64,000 bases of DNA, from NCBI GenBank assembly GCA_029255685.2, contig CM055313.2, positions 27,958,579 through 28,022,578 on the forward strand, written 5' to 3'. The notes beneath the pieces were generated by a model that ran no database searches, was not told the origin of the DNA, and saw only the letters and a program-made list of their open reading frames with translations. Source of the stretch: Silene conica (taxonomy: Eukaryota > Streptophyta > Magnoliopsida > Caryophyllales > Caryophyllaceae). Positions 24,745-36,518 of the stretch are shown here, piece after piece (positions within the stretch are counted from its first letter, which is position 1; the number at the start of each line of letters is the position of its first letter). The translations under genes and the position numbers were made by a program.

Positions 24745-24769
24745 AAAAGTTGCGTCCGCGTAACTTACC

Positions 24770-27700
24770 TCAATCAAACAAATGTGGATAACGTTCCCTC
24801 ATGGATGCCTCAGGCTCCCATGTAGCCTCCTCCTGATTATGATTGGTCCACATGACCTTCACCAAGATCGTCTCTCCGTTGCGAGTTTTCCGCACCTTCC
24901 TGTCGAGGATTTCTTTCGGAGTCTCGATGTACGCCAACTGCTCATCTACCTCGATCACCTCGTGCTGAAGTACATGCGATGGGTCACTCACATATTTCCT
25001 CAACTGAGACACATGGAACACATTATGGACCTTGGATAGGGTTGGAGGCAAAGCTAAGCGATATGCCACCTCTCCAACTCTGTCCAAGATCTCAAATGGT
25101 CCAATAAATTTCTGACTCAGTTTGCCACGCTTGCCAAATCTCATTACTCCCTTCATCGGAGAGACTTTCAGTAGTACTTTCTCTCCGGCCTCAAATGAGA
25201 TATCGCTCCTCTTCAGATCGGCATAGCTCTTCTGTCGATCCTGGGCGGCCCTCATTCTCCGTCGAATAATCTGGACCTGCTCCACCATCTCCTGAATCAT
25301 ATCTGGTCCTAATGTCACAACATGAGCTCGATCATCCCAACACACAGGGCTCCGACATTTCCTCCCGTATAGGGCCTCGAAAGGGGCCATGCCTATGCTT
25401 GCATGATAGCTGTTATTATAAGAAAACTCGATCAACCCCAATCGATCCTCCCGAGATCCTCCGAACTCAAGTACACAAGCTCTCAACATATCCTCAAGAG
25501 TCTGAATTGTCCTCTCAGTCTGACCATCTGTAGCCGGATGAAAAGCTGTACTCATCTTCAATTGGGTACCCAAAGCAGCCTGCAACTCCTGCCAAAACCT
25601 AGATATGAACCTCGAGTCTCGATCTGAAACAATGTCCTTGGGTACGCCATGAAGTTTGACCACATTCTGAACATATGACTTGGCCAACTCGGCTTTACTC
25701 CAGGTATCTTTCATTGGAATAAAGTGAGCTGACTTAGTCAAACGATCCACGATCACCCAGATCATGTTGTTGCCCCTCTGAGTTCGAGGCAACCCCACGA
25801 TAAAGTCCATCGAAATGTTCTCCCACTTCCACTCGGGCACATCTAATGGCTGGACCTTCCCCTGAGGTCTCTTATGCTCTCCTTTCACTCTCTGACAAGT
25901 CAAACACCTGGACACGAACTCTGCGACTTCCTTCTTCATGTTAGGCCACCAGAACGTCTTCTTAAGATCTTTATACAGCTTATCACCCCCTGGGTGAACA
26001 GAATAAGGAGTAGCATGAGCTTCAGTCAGGATCTTCTTCTTTAGTTCTTCTACATCTGGAACACACCATCGTCCACTGAACCTCAAGCTACCATCTGTAT
26101 GAATACTGAACTTGGATGCAGACTCTCCACCCTCACTCTCCACCATCTTGCGCCATTTCTGGATTCTCGCATCATTCTGCTGTAACTCTCGAATCTCCCC
26201 ATACAACTCAGGCTCCACGGTCAGATCACCAAGAGCATCCCCTTTCCGGATCATGAAAATTCTCATCTCCCTTAACTCGCCATGCAATCTCACTCTCGAT
26301 CTGGCACAACTCAAAGCATGGACTGATTTCCTACTTAGAGCGTCAGCTACCACATTCGCCTTGCCTTCGTGGTAGACAATCTGCATATCATAATCTCCGA
26401 TCAACTCTATCCACCTCCTCTGTCTCATGTTCAACTCTTTCTGGGTGTAGATATACTTCAGGCTCTTATGGTCAGAAAACACCTTAAAAGTGGCCCCATA
26501 AAGGTAATGACGCCACAATTTCAGTGCAAAGACCACAGCGCCCAATTCCAAATCATGAGTCGGATAATTCTCTTCATAAGTCTTCAACTGGCGAGAAGCA
26601 TACGCGATCACTCTCCCATTCTGCATTAGCACACAACCCAACCCCTGCTTGGAAGCGTCAGTATATACTTCAAAGTTATCACTCCCTACTGGCAAAGCAA
26701 GGATAGGAGCTGTTGTCAGGCGTTCCTTAAGGGTTAGGAATGCCTTCTCACAACTCTCATCCCAAACAAAACGGTTCTCCTTCCTCATTAACGACGTCAA
26801 CGGTTTTGCTATCTTCGAAAAGTCTTTGACGAATCTCCGGTAATAACCTGCTAACCCCAGAAAACTTCGGATCTCACTCACATTCTTCGGACTTTGCCAC
26901 TTAGTCACAGCTTCAATTTTACTAGGGTCAACAGATACCCCCTCTTTGGAAATGACATGCCCCAAGAACGCCACTTTCTCCAACCAGAATTCACACTTAC
27001 TCAACTTAGCATTGAGTTTATGTTCTTCCAAAGTCTGAAGTACCTTCCTCAAATGATATTCGTGCTCCTCCGCATTCTTGGAATATACCAGGATATCATC
27101 GATAAATACCACCACGAACTTGTCGAGATACGGGCTAAAGACTCGATTCATCAAGTCCATGAACACAGCTGGAGCATTAGTCAATCCAAAGGGCATAACC
27201 ACAAATTCATAGTGGCCATACCTCGTTCGGAAAGCGGTCTTCGGAATATCTTCATCCTTTATCCTCAATTGATGATACCCGGATCTCAAATCAATCTTGG
27301 AGAAAACCCCGGCTCCACTCAACTGATCGAACAAGTCGTCAATTCTCGGCAATGGGTAACGGTTCTTGATGGTTACATTGTTCAGCTCTCGGTAGTCAAC
27401 ACATAACCTCAAACTCCCATCCTTCTTCTTCACAAATAAGACAGGTGCTCCCCAAGGCGACACACTGGGTCGGATGAACCCTTTCTCAGCTAGTTCATCC
27501 AACTGCTTCTTCAATTCCTCCATCTCCTTCGGTCCCATACGGTACGGTGATTTGGATATTGGTCCCGCCCCTGGTTTTAGGTCGATGGAGAACTCCACTT
27601 CCCTCCTTGGCGGTAACCCCGGAACGTCGTCACGAAAAACTCCCTCAAACTCCCGTACCACAGGTATCTCACTAGTCTTGGGGGTTTCAGCCTCACAATC

Positions 27701-29374
27701 CCACATTTGGCATAAGATTAGGCTCTCTCCTTTCCTCAAGCCAGACTTAAGGGTATTGACAGAAATGAATTTGATTTTTGGTTTCACACGGTATCCCTTG
27801 TAGGACACCCTCACTCCCTTAGGTCCCCTCAAAGAAATCTTCTTTTGATGACAGTCGATGAAAGCTCGATACTTCCCTAGCCAGTCCATCCCCAAAATCA
27901 CCTCAAAGCCCCCCAGAGGAAACTCTATGAGGTCACAATAGAAAATCGCTTCCCCGATTTTGATGGGTACACTACCATATACTCTATTACAGACTATCGA
28001 CTCGCCTGATGGTATGGTCACTGGATCCGCGATCCAATCAAATCTCTCAAGTCCCAAAGCCTTAACATGATCTCTAGACACAAACGAATGGGTGGCACCG
28101 GAATCGAAAAGTACAAAAGTAGGTCTAGAGTTTACAAGAAAAGTACCAGTAACCACATGAGCATCCTCCTGAGCGGCCTGCTTTCCCATGGCAAAGAGTT
28201 TGCCACTGGACTTGACCCCACTCTGGCTGGCAGAAGATGTCCCAGCCTGCTGATTTCCTGCCGTCCCCGTCTTGTTGTTGCTCCCACCTCCATTGTACTG
28301 ATTCTGATATGAACGGTTCTTATTGTTGTTGTTGCTGTAGTTCCTCTGGTAGTTGCTGCTGCCTCCAGGCTTCGCACCCCCACCATAGTTTGTCATGGGT
28401 GTGCGATAGCCACTGCTGCCATAGGACTGAGTGCGAGGTCCCTGGTATCCGGATGTAGGTGTACGATAGCCCCCGGACTGATTTCCTCCAGACGAACGAC
28501 ACACCGCCTGCTTATGTCCCCTCTTTCCACAGCCAAAACACACAATTCCTGCCGAACCACTGCCAGAAATCCCACTCATGGAATTACCCCCACTCTGGTT
28601 TCTCCCACCACCAGAGGCACTACTCCCGAAGTACCCACTGAACTTGTTATTACTTTGCTTTTTCGATCCTGAACCCTCAGCTACTGTTTCAGCTTTCCTC
28701 TTTTCTGACTTGGACTTCTTGTCCGCCTTAATCATATCCGAAAGCCTCTCCGCCGCCCCAGCCCTTAAGTAGATGTCACGGACTGTGGTGGGCGGAGCTG
28801 CAATCAGTCTCTTCTTGATGGCGATTGCTAGCCCTCTCTCAAACTTCATTGCCAGCATGGCATCATCAAACCCCATGTCTCCCACATAGTGCACCAACTG
28901 AATGAACTTCCTGTAGTAAGCCTCTACGGTCATGTCCTCCGTCATCTGGAATGAGTCGAACTCCTCCCTCAGCTTGCTCTTTTGGAATTCTGGTAAAAAC
29001 GCCTCGTTCAGAACCCCCTTGAATGCATCCCACGGAACAAAAGCGGATCCACCCTCTATAGCTGCTTCCCGGAGCTCTCCCTTATTCGCTGTCCACCAGT
29101 CTCCAGCCATACCCCTCAGATAGTGGGCAGCCTGGTCTACCATGAGCTCTTCAGGGCAGTCCACCAACTCGAACAGGTTACCGAATTCTCTGCACCAGGC
29201 CCCCAGCAAATGAGGCTCACCCTCCCCGGTGAAATGGGTGGGTTGGTGCCTTGCAATTATCGTGCTCATTTTCGCGGAGTCCATTCGTTTAGCCTTTAGA
29301 GTCTCAATCTCAGCTCGTAAAAGATCTAGCTCCTCTTGTGTGATGTTAGCGAGGTTGTCTCTTCGCGGAGGCAT
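24770..29374 (-). CDS. gag-pol: Gypsy C gag-pol polyprotein (chromovirus)
   Basis: Uninterrupted 1534-residue polyprotein, start at 29374 (MPPRRD); an in-frame ATG at 29386 adds four residues. Order: Gag capsid domain, a Gly/Ser/Asn-rich linker, CCHC knuckle [14 protein letters not shown] from Cys279, protease LFDSGAT (Asp424), reverse transcriptase FIDDILVYS (Asp759, Asp760), RNase [11 protein letters not shown], integrase zinc finger ([13 protein letters not shown] through CLTCQ), catalytic core with MDFIVGLP and [13 protein letters not shown], and a C-terminal chromodomain-like end ([15 protein letters not shown]). It is closely related to Gypsy A in pol and more diverged in Gag. All catalytic motifs I can check are present, so it is probably functional. 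It is transcribed leftwards from the LTR at 29936-32365. Confidence 0.96.
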   Translation of the reverse strand: MPPRRDNLANITQEELDLLRAEIETLKAKRMDSAKMSTIIARHQPTHFTGEGEPHLLGAWCREFGNLFELVDCPEELMVDQAAHYLRGMAGDWWTANKGELREAAIEGGSAFVPWDAFKGVLNEAFLPEFQKSKLREEFDSFQMTEDMTVEAYYRKFIQLVHYVGDMGFDDAMLAMKFERGLAIAIKKRLIAAPPTTVRDIYLRAGAAERLSDMIKADKKSKSEKRKAETVAEGSGSKKQSNNKFSGYFGSSASGGGRNQSGGNSMSGISGSGSAGIVCFGCGKRGHKQAVCRSSGGNQSGGYRTPTSGYQGPRTQSYGSSGYRTPMTNYGGGAKPGGSSNYQRNYSNNNNKNRSYQNQYNGGGSNNKTGTAGNQQAGTSSASQSGVKSSGKLFAMGKQAAQEDAHVVTGTFLVNSRPTFVLFDSGATHSFVSRDHVKALGLERFDWIADPVTIPSGESIVCNRVYGSVPIKIGEAIFYCDLIEFPLGGFEVILGMDWLGKYRAFIDCHQKKISLRGPKGVRVSYKGYRVKPKIKFISVNTLKSGLRKGESLILCQMWDCEAETPKTSEIPVVREFEGVFRDDVPGLPPRREVEFSIDLKPGAGPISKSPYRMGPKEMEELKKQLDELAEKGFIRPSVSPWGAPVLFVKKKDGSLRLCVDYRELNNVTIKNRYPLPRIDDLFDQLSGAGVFSKIDLRSGYHQLRIKDEDIPKTAFRTRYGHYEFVVMPFGLTNAPAVFMDLMNRVFSPYLDKFVVVFIDDILVYSKNAEEHEYHLRKVLQTLEEHKLNAKLSKCEFWLEKVAFLGHVISKEGVSVDPSKIEAVTKWQSPKNVSEIRSFLGLAGYYRRFVKDFSKIAKPLTSLMRKENRFVWDESCEKAFLTLKERLTTAPILALPVGSDNFEVYTDASKQGLGCVLMQNGRVIAYASRQLKTYEENYPTHDLELGAVVFALKLWRHYLYGATFKVFSDHKSLKYIYTQKELNMRQRRWIELIGDYDMQIVYHEGKANVVADALSRKSVHALSCARSRVRLHGELREMRIFMIRKGDALGDLTVEPELYGEIRELQQNDARIQKWRKMVESEGGESASKFSIHTDGSLRFSGRWCVPDVEELKKKILTEAHATPYSVHPGGDKLYKDLKKTFWWPNMKKEVAEFVSRCLTCQRVKGEHKRPQGKVQPLDVPEWKWENISMDFIVGLPRTQRGNNMIWVIVDRLTKSAHFIPMKDTWSKAELAKSYVQNVVKLHGVPKDIVSDRDSRFISRFWQELQAALGTQLKMSTAFHPATDGQTERTIQTLEDMLRACVLEFGGSREDRLGLIEFSYNNSYHASIGMAPFEALYGRKCRSPVCWDDRAHVVTLGPDMIQEMVEQVQIIRRRMRAAQDRQKSYADLKRSDISFEAGEKVLLKVSPMKGVMRFGKRGKLSQKFIGPFEILDRVGEVAYRLALPPTLSKVHNVFHVSQLRKYVSDPSHVLQHEVIEVDEQLAYIETPKEILDRKVRKTRNGETILVKVMWTNHNQEEATWEPEASMRERYPHLFD

Positions 29375-29935
29375 ACTATAATACAACAGAAAAGGAATGA
29401 GTCCCGACTCGTGTGGGTACCCATTAAGATTAGGGCTAAAATCCCTAAACGATAAAGTCTAGCATCAACTATCAGATTGAGTACTACAAAATTATAACAT
29501 GGCTCGGGATCACATAACCGCATATCACTAGACATAATGAGAAAGGAATGAAAGCATTTACTGACATGTTTCAAAATACTTCACATAACCACATCAGTTC
29601 ACACCTCTTTTATTCACAATTAAAATCCCTTTCATGTTCATGCCCCTCCCGGCTATTCCAATTAGTTTCATATACTCAAGTTTGCATGGATACTTATCAC
29701 AACATACCATTACTTCCATCCTTTCCTAATCTACCCTTATTTTCTCGTATTTTCGCTCTGGGTTCCCGGGTAAAACTGATAGGGCCAATGGTTCGGTGTG
29801 AGGGGGCCCCAGACTCATACTTCCCCTTTTGTGTGCTCCTAACAGTCCTATCCCGGGGTTCATTTTATTTAGACTCTCCTACATTCATTGGGTTAATTAG
29901 TTTAGGCCTGAGGATCGTTCGCTCTGATACCACTT
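29375..29935 (-). other. Leader of Gypsy C with PBS
   Basis: 561 bp between the 5' LTR and Gag. The complement of 29921-29932 is TGGTATCAGAGC, the tRNA-iMet primer site, next to the LTR end. No convincing ORF. Confidence 0.85.
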
Positions 29936-30314
29936 TGTAACACCCCCATTTATTCAAGGGCCTGAACTAGGACTCCTCAGATAAGTAAGGGTGTTACCAT
30001 CTCGGTTTCCCGAGGCAGTAGATACAAAGGAAGACAAACAGTACTTTAAATATAAAGTTAACTCAAAACATGTTCTTACATCCGTGTCCAAAAGTCTTAA
30101 CAAAATAAATAAAGTACAACTCTTATAAAACTGAATAAGGTGATCTAGACATCTAAACTGGTCTGGATCCAAGCTCTTCCTCCCATAGCTCCCCCTTAGT
30201 CTCAGCCACCTGTCAATCTGCTCCCCAATAGTTGGTTCATCACAGGTGATCACGAATACACAGGGTCAACCACGAGGTTGAGTAGGGAAAATAATAAATA
30301 TAACAATATAGTAA

Positions 30315-30445
30315 ACTCCGCACCGATCCAACGCCATATATACTCCGCACCGATCCAACACCATATATACTCCGCACCGATCCAACACCATATATACTCC
30401 GCACCGATCCAACACCATATATACTCCGCACCGATCCAACTCCGT
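30315..30445 (-). repeat. 27-bp minisatellite in Gypsy C 5' LTR
   Basis: Same five units in the same order as at 22696-22826, so the array predates this insertion. Confidence 0.9.
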
Positions 30446-30953
30446 ATCACAAAACAATAGAATATATATATGCACATTATGATAATATCTCAAAGTAGTA
30501 CAAACAGCACAAAATAACGATCTCATGATACTATATCGTAAACATGTTCAACACCAAGGATAATAGATCACACATTATTATAAACCAGTAACTTCCCCTA
30601 CCTGAAATAGTAGGTACGCAGATAAACCCAAGGCTTGTTCAGAAATGTTCCACGCGAAACCCGCTACCTAAACAAATATTATATAATTAATAAACACCCT
30701 ATATCTCGTAATACGTGTTCACATTCTATTTATAGAAACTTCCTATATTTAGAAAGCTTCCCAACAACCGAGGTTTCCCAAAATAGTACTTTCTAAATAT
30801 AGTAACTTCTAAAAATAGCAGCTTCCAAAAATAGATACTTGGTTTTGAAATTCAAACTATACATTAATACCCACTTTAAAACTTCCCATAAAAGCTCCCA
30901 ACAACATACCTCTTAACAAAATCTTTACTATTAATAAAAGATATCAATACCAT

Positions 30954-30954
30954 A

Positions 30955-31024
<70 letters not shown>
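30954..31024 (-). repeat. AAT microsatellite in Gypsy C 5' LTR
   Basis: About 23 AAT units, six longer than its twin; slippage since insertion. Confidence 0.9.
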
Positions 31025-31028
<4 letters not shown>

Positions 31029-32365
31029 TAACCTAAAACACCAAATGAACACCCTTCATTTACACGACACAACACCTGCCCCCAAAACAGCCCCTCCAAC
31101 CACCGCGCAACACCAGCCCTGCCACCAACAACCTCCACAACTCGTGCCCAAACCACCAGCTACCACCACAACCACCCCACACTCCTTCGACCGCCACAAC
31201 CGAGGTGAACCAGGCCCCCAAATCAGACCTGACTCCCAACGCAAGCCTCTGACCAGTTTACCAACGCCTCCCCTTCGACAGCCAAACAACCACCCAATAA
31301 CCCCCGTGACCTCTACCAACACCACCCCTGACACCTGACCCATAAACCACCGTGGTGACACCGCGTCGACCTCCCCCGAGTCTACGGTGTCACCACCCCA
31401 ATTAACCTTCGCACACCCAGAAACTCACCAAGACCCGAGACCTGTGGACAACGAAACCTCCCTTTCGACTCTGTTCCACCACCTGCAGCCACCAACCTAG
31501 CCACCCTGACACACCTCAAGGCACCACTGCCTTACCTAACCAACACCCAGACCGAAACATAACCCAAACAGACTCGTAAACCCACGCAAAACAACCAACA
31601 CAAAAACTCTGTTTTGAACGAGAAAGCAAACGCAGACAACAGTACACAAAGCCACCACGACTGGTGGTTCTCGGTGCTCAATGGTGACCCCCCTATATGC
31701 CAAAACGTGACTACCACATTCATAGGTCACAGTTATATAAATATCAGACTCATATACACGACTTACCTGACTCGAAAACCCATAGAAAAACGCAGGAAGA
31801 ACAAGGGTGCAAGGAAAACATGCTGACTTACCTACTTTCGACCAGATTCGACCGCCCTTAACCACCCCTATGGCCGCCGTGAACACCTCCTATGAACCCC
31901 TTGCTATGACGGCTGTGATATGAGTGGTTGTATGAGATCTGAAATGCTAGGTTTAGGTTTAGGATGGGATCCCAAGGTGGCGGCAGAAAGGCTGCTTAAA
32001 AAGAGTTTGATGTTTGTGTTATCATAAATCTGCCGTGGGCTTTGGGTAGTGCACGAGTTACGAGGCCCAACCTCCGTGCTACAGGTCCAGGGATCGATTC
32101 CCTTTAAAAACTAAACATTCCTCTTAAGAAAGTATAGTTAGTATAGCTTTTATGCTAACGTAAACTTGGTTACTTAAACGTAAGTAATTATCTTTACCAA
32201 AGAAATCCCAACTGTCGAGTCTAAATTCCAAGGTATTACAGTCTTCCCTCCTTAAAAAGAACTTCGTCCCGAAGTTCGTCCTCACCCAGGTGACCAAAAC
32301 AACCAACTCAAACGAACTTGAAACATAAACATCACAAAACTTTAATTAAATAACAGAGTATCACA

Positions 32366-32720
32366 CGGAAGACTAAAACTAATAAGAAAGTATAAATTAT
32401 ACACGAATACTTAAATAAACGAGGGATAAGGTATCCCACGATAACAACATGAATTAAATCTAAACTAAGCATAAGGGTAATTGTCGAATGATAAACAATG
32501 CTCGCTAGCCACACGTCTTCCCCAAACAGCACCAACCTACATACATGAAACATGTACGCCACAGTCAGTAGGGAGTAACTCAGGGTTCTCCCAGCCACTT
32601 TACGTCAAAAGACAAGAAATCGGTAATAAAAAACATCTTATACATATAAACATGTATATAACTTAAGAAACATTAACATATATATATATATACATATATA
32701 TGTGTATATATATATATATG

Positions 32721-32751
<31 letters not shown>

Positions 32752-32782
32752 GTATATATATATACATATACATATATATATA
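32366..32782 (-). repeat. Gypsy B' 3' LTR, segment 2 of 4
   Basis: Continues the B' LTR after Gypsy C and matches Gypsy B at about 10990-11290 (shared GCTCGCTAGCCACACGTCTT). It ends in a long TA-rich microsatellite (about 32677-32782) that received the next insertion. Confidence 0.85.
32677..32782. repeat. (TA)n microsatellite, target of TIR element 1
   Basis: About 100 bp of TATATA with occasional G or C; a further TA tract follows the element at 35368-35391. Confidence 0.85.
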
Positions 32783-32933
32783 GAGGCAAGATCCGGTGAG
32801 AACGATCATTCGGTGCATACGGTGAGAACGACTCTCCTCCATTAGATGAGAGTTAATTGAAAGGCTGAGATTAAATTTTAAATTAAATCACAAACTTACA
32901 CGCAAAGATAACAAAATTAGACGTCACAAATAT

Positions 32934-33239
32934 TTAATAAAGATTCCTTCTTGCAACTGTTGTGAATTCTGACTCCTTCACTCGAGTAAATCTTCTGTGT
33001 CGTTCCCTATCTAACTCCGTTCCAATGTTTTTGATTTCATTTGATTTGCATAGACGACGTATGATCTCTCTCTGCTGATAAAAAATATCTAAAGACGGTC
33101 TACGGCTTTTATCTGCCAATCTCTTGTTTTTGGGTCTAAATTCCGACTTATTTCCGGGTGCATCGAAGTACTCTATTAATACTACATTCATGAAAATCAT
33201 GACAAAATTATCTGTGGTGCAACAGCCAACAGGCCGCAA
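32934..33239 (-). other. Hypothetical 101-codon ORF in TIR element 1
   Basis: Minus-strand ORF with a charged, protein-like composition (KSRRPSLDIFYQQREIIRRL), unlike the low-complexity frames nearby. I do not recognise a family. It could be an exon fragment captured by the transposon or a chance frame. No promoter, splice or start context supports expression. Confidence 0.2.
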
Positions 33240-33868
33240 TCACTACTGCTATCAATCACTATTGCTTATATTCTTGGAATGGTTAGAACTTTTTTTTTTT
33301 TTTGGAAAGGAATGGTTAGAACTTAGAAGTATCAAAATACTAGGAATTCAAGAAAAAATGTTTTTGTGGATGCCCCGAGGAAACCCAGATACAAGTTTCG
33401 GTCTCCGTTCTAAACTCTTGTGGGTAATTCCGTCAGCATCTTATTGTTCATTAAGAGCGCCATGAATCCACTGAGGCACTGAGCAACACCGTCAGTATTG
33501 ATTGCATCTTACCGTTCATTTAGGGGATCCACTGTGCAAGAGGAGACCTACGCGGAAGCAGACTTGCAGTATGTCAGTATCTTTTAAAATGCGGTCTTAG
33601 TAACGTCCAAAATGTATAAAACAGTCTCTTCTAAAACGTACAATCGTACATGGCCGAGGCTAACCGACCATAGAAGATTGGGACATTTCTGTTTGAGGTA
33701 TTGTGTTATTGCTCTTTATGACCATCTAACTTCTTCCTCGCTGCACAGTTGTTCGTTTATTTTTAAAAATATTTGATTGCTAATAAATATCCTTAACCCG
33801 TGTTTTTCAACTTCTACCTTATGCAATTATGCATACTTAGTAGTAACTGGTAACACACTATCCAACTG

Positions 33869-35262
33869 TATCGAGATTTATGTAAAAAAGTAGAAAAAAA
33901 AATGTATCTCCTACGTCAAAAAATGTATCTACTCCGGAAAAAAATGTAACTAGGTTTAGGTAAAAAAAGTAAAAAAAAAAAAAAAGTATCTACTCCGTCA
34001 AAAAATGTATCTCGGTTTAAGTAAAAAAAATGTATTTACTCCGTCAAAAAACGTATCTAGGTTTATGTAAAAAAGTAAAAAATGTATCTACTCAATAAAA
34101 AAAATGTATCTAGGTTTATATAAAAAAGAAAAAAAGTGTATCTACTGCGTCAAAAAATGTATCTAAGTTTATGTAAAAAAAATGTATCTACTCCGTCAAA
34201 AAATGTAACTAGGTTTATGTAAAAAACTAAAAAAAATGTATCTAGGTTTAAGTAAAAAAATGTATCTACTCCGTCAAAAAATGTATATATCTAGGTTTAT
34301 GTAAAAATGTAATAAAAATGTATCTACTCCGTAAAAAAAGTATCTAGGTTTAAGTAAAAAAAATGTATATACTCCGTCAAAAACCGTATCTAGGTTTACG
34401 TAAAAAAGTAAAAAAAAAATTATTTATTCCGTCAAAAAATGAATTTAGATTTAAGTAAAAAAATGTATCTAATCCGTTAAAAAATGTATCTAGGTTTATG
34501 TAAAAAAGTAAAAAAAAATATATATATATATCTAGTCCGTCAAAAAATGTATCTAGGTTTATGTAAAAAAAAGTAAACAAAAAATGTATCTACTCCTTCA
34601 AAAAATGTATCTAGGTTTATGTAAAAAGTAAAAAAAATATATATATATCTAGTCCGTCAAAAAATGTATCTAGATTTATGTAAAAAAAAGTAAAAAAAAA
34701 AACATGTATCTACTCCTTCAAAAAATGTATCTAGGTTTATGTAAAAAAATAAAAAAATGTATATACTCCGTCAAAAATGTATCTACACCTTCAAAAAATG
34801 TATATAGGTTTATGTAAAAAAAGTAAAAAAAATGTATCTACTCCTTCAAAAAATTGTATCTAGGTTTATGTAAAAAAAGTAAAAAAAAAATGTATCTACT
34901 TCGTCAAAAATTGTATCTAGGTCTACGTAAAAAAGTAAAAAAAAATGTATCTACTACTTCGAAAAATGTATCTAGATTTATGTAAAAAAGTAAAAAAAAT
35001 GTATCTACTCCTTCAAAACATGTATCTAGGTTTATGTAAAAAAAGTAAAAAAAAAAATGTATCTACTCCGTCAAAAAATGTATCTAGGTTTACGTAAAAA
35101 AGTAAAAAAATGTATCTACTTCGTCAAAAAAATGTATATAGGTTTACGTAAAAAGGTAAAAAAAAAAAAGTATTTACTCCGTAAAAAAATGTATCTAATT
35201 TTATGTAAAAAGGTAAAAAAAAAAAAAAAAATTATCTACTCCGTCAAAAAATCTATCTAGAA
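33869..35262. repeat. Tandem array inside TIR element 1
   Basis: About 25 degenerate copies of a 50-60 bp dimeric unit: TGTATCTACTCCGTCAAAAA, then TGTATCTAGGTTTATGTAAA plus an A-rich spacer. Units vary mainly in A-run length. Very AT-rich with a strong A/T strand skew. Lysine-rich reading frames across it are artefacts. Confidence 0.88.
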
Positions 35263-35391
35263 TGTGGGTTGTGGGTATTTCTTAACCGTTGGTTGTGTTT
35301 TAATCCAACGGACGTGACTCGTTCTCACCGTATGCACCGTATAATCGTTCTCACCCGATCCTGAATCTATATATATATATAGGGTCGGGAT

Positions 35392-35992
35392 CCGGTGAGA
35401 ACCACCCTTATAATGAGAACCATGAGAACCCTCACTAAATCTCCACCATATCTCGCTTCGAATGTTTCGTTGGATCATTTACCATTAGTTTAACTTATTC
35501 AAATACACACTTTAATATAAATAAACAAAAAAAATTGATTTAATTAACAAAATATATACTTAGTGTACGAAAACACAATTAGGCGTACTAAAATGGCTAT
35601 AAAATGGCTATATATATATGTAACCACCTTACAATGAGAACTTTGTGAGAACTCTACCTTACGGATTTTTTTAGAAAAAAATTAATGACATATTTGGATT
35701 CGGCATGACATTTTATAGCTAGAGAACATATTTCTTGGTCTAGAAAATAAATACTAGTGCCGGAAATCAAGGTGAGATACGTTTTATTTATTTGCATGCA
35801 CATACTATCTATTTTTTCGTACCTATCATTTTTCCGCCACTAGTATTTATTTTCTAGACCAAGAAATATGTTCTCTGACCATAAAATTCCATGCTGAATC
35901 CAATTATGTCATTAATTTTAAAAAAAAAAACTCCGTAAGAAAGAGTTCTCACCGGTTCTCATTGTAAGGTGGTTCTCACCGGATCCCAACCC
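35392..35992. mobile_element. Foldback MITE (TIR element 2)
   Basis: 601 bp with about 40-bp inverted termini: left GGGTCGGGATCCGGTGAGAA (35392 on), right its reverse complement ending TCACCGGATCCCAACCC at 35992. It is flanked by TA tracts. The inner part from about 35618 is itself a large inverted repeat (ATTAATGACATATTTGG near 35681 against the complement near 35900; TTCTTGGTCTAGAAAATAAA against its complement near 35841), so most of it can fold as a hairpin. The left third (35392-35610) may be a second, partly overwritten copy. No coding sequence. Terminal words GATCCGGTGAGAAC are shared with TIR element 1. Confidence 0.8.
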
Positions 35993-36153
35993 TATATATA
36001 TATATATTACCTAGCATGAACAACATGATTAATGCGTGGGCATTAAGTCAAAACATGTGAAAACAACATGAATGATCATGTTTAACAGAATTAGAGCCAT
36101 CATATGAGATAGTATCAAAATCAAGTAAACATTCAAGCAAAAAATGCACATCG

Positions 36154-36518
36154 TCAGAGCGTATAACCACTGCCTCTGACATACCAGAGCGTATAACCAC
36201 TGCCTCTGGCTACTGGAGCGTATAACCACTGCCTCCAGCTACGGAGCGTATAATCACTGCCTCCGAGTACCAAGCATACAACTATCAATCAACGCATTAA
36301 TAGAATGAACGCCTTCAGAGTGTATAACCACTGCCTATGACATACCAGAGCGTATAACCACTGTCTCTGGCTACTGGAGCGTATAACCACTGCCTCCGAA
36401 TACTATGTATAGCGTATAACCACTGCTTATATGCGTAAGACCTGGCCAGACCTCTCGATGTAATAACCTACACCGAACGACACACGGGGACCGGAGCGTA
36501 TAACCATTGCCTCCGACC
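36154..36518 (-). repeat. GCGTATAACCACTGCCTC array in B' LTR
   Basis: Nine near-copies of GAGCGTATAACCACTGCCTC spaced 25-75 bp apart. It occupies the slot where the Gypsy B LTR has ATAACCG/ATAACCAC words, showing turnover of the repeated word within one LTR family. Confidence 0.8.

Larger units (their letters stand above)
22317..32365 (-). mobile_element. Gypsy C: complete Ty3/Gypsy chromovirus (minus strand)
   Basis: Full-length minus-strand element, 10,049 bp: 5' LTR (29936-32365), primer site (29921-29932), gag-pol (24770-29374), PPT (24728-24744) and 3' LTR (22317-24727). It sits in the B' LTR with a 4-bp direct repeat CGGA on both sides (22313-22316, 32366-32369). I saw roughly ten LTR substitutions plus microsatellite and 1-bp length changes, so it is young but older than Gypsy A. 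It is related to A throughout, but its LTR starts at the proximal PPT and is extended at its 5' edge. Confidence 0.95.
29936..32365 (-). repeat. 5' LTR of Gypsy C
   Basis: 2430 bp twin of 22317-24727; the 19-bp length difference is six AAT units plus one C. It repeats the minisatellite (30315-30445), microsatellite (30954-31024), tRNA-like module (about 32010-32100) and fossil PPT (32241-32258). Confidence 0.94.
32783..35367. mobile_element. TIR element 1: 2.6 kb non-autonomous DNA transposon with tandem-array cargo
   Basis: Inverted termini of about 50 bp: the left (32784-32833) contains GATCCGGTGAGAACGATCAT and CGGTGCATACGGTGAGAACG; the right (35316-35367) is the imperfect reverse complement. 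Both ends abut TA tracts, so the target was TA or (TA)n. Inside are about 1 kb of unique DNA (32834-33868) and a 1.4 kb tandem array (33869-35262). No transposase is seen. TA targeting suggests a Micron-like, Tc1/Mariner-like or PIF-like group; superfamily unassigned. Confidence 0.75.

Noticed and set aside
35057-35260. Lys-rich ORF
   Set aside because: Falls in the A-rich tandem array of TIR element 1.
33869-35262. Centromeric satellite block
   Set aside because: The array is short, degenerate and enclosed by transposon termini, so it is cargo rather than a chromosomal satellite.
32783-35367. Helitron
   Set aside because: The ends are long inverted repeats in TA tracts; I see no 5' TC, 3' hairpin with CTRR, or AT insertion site.
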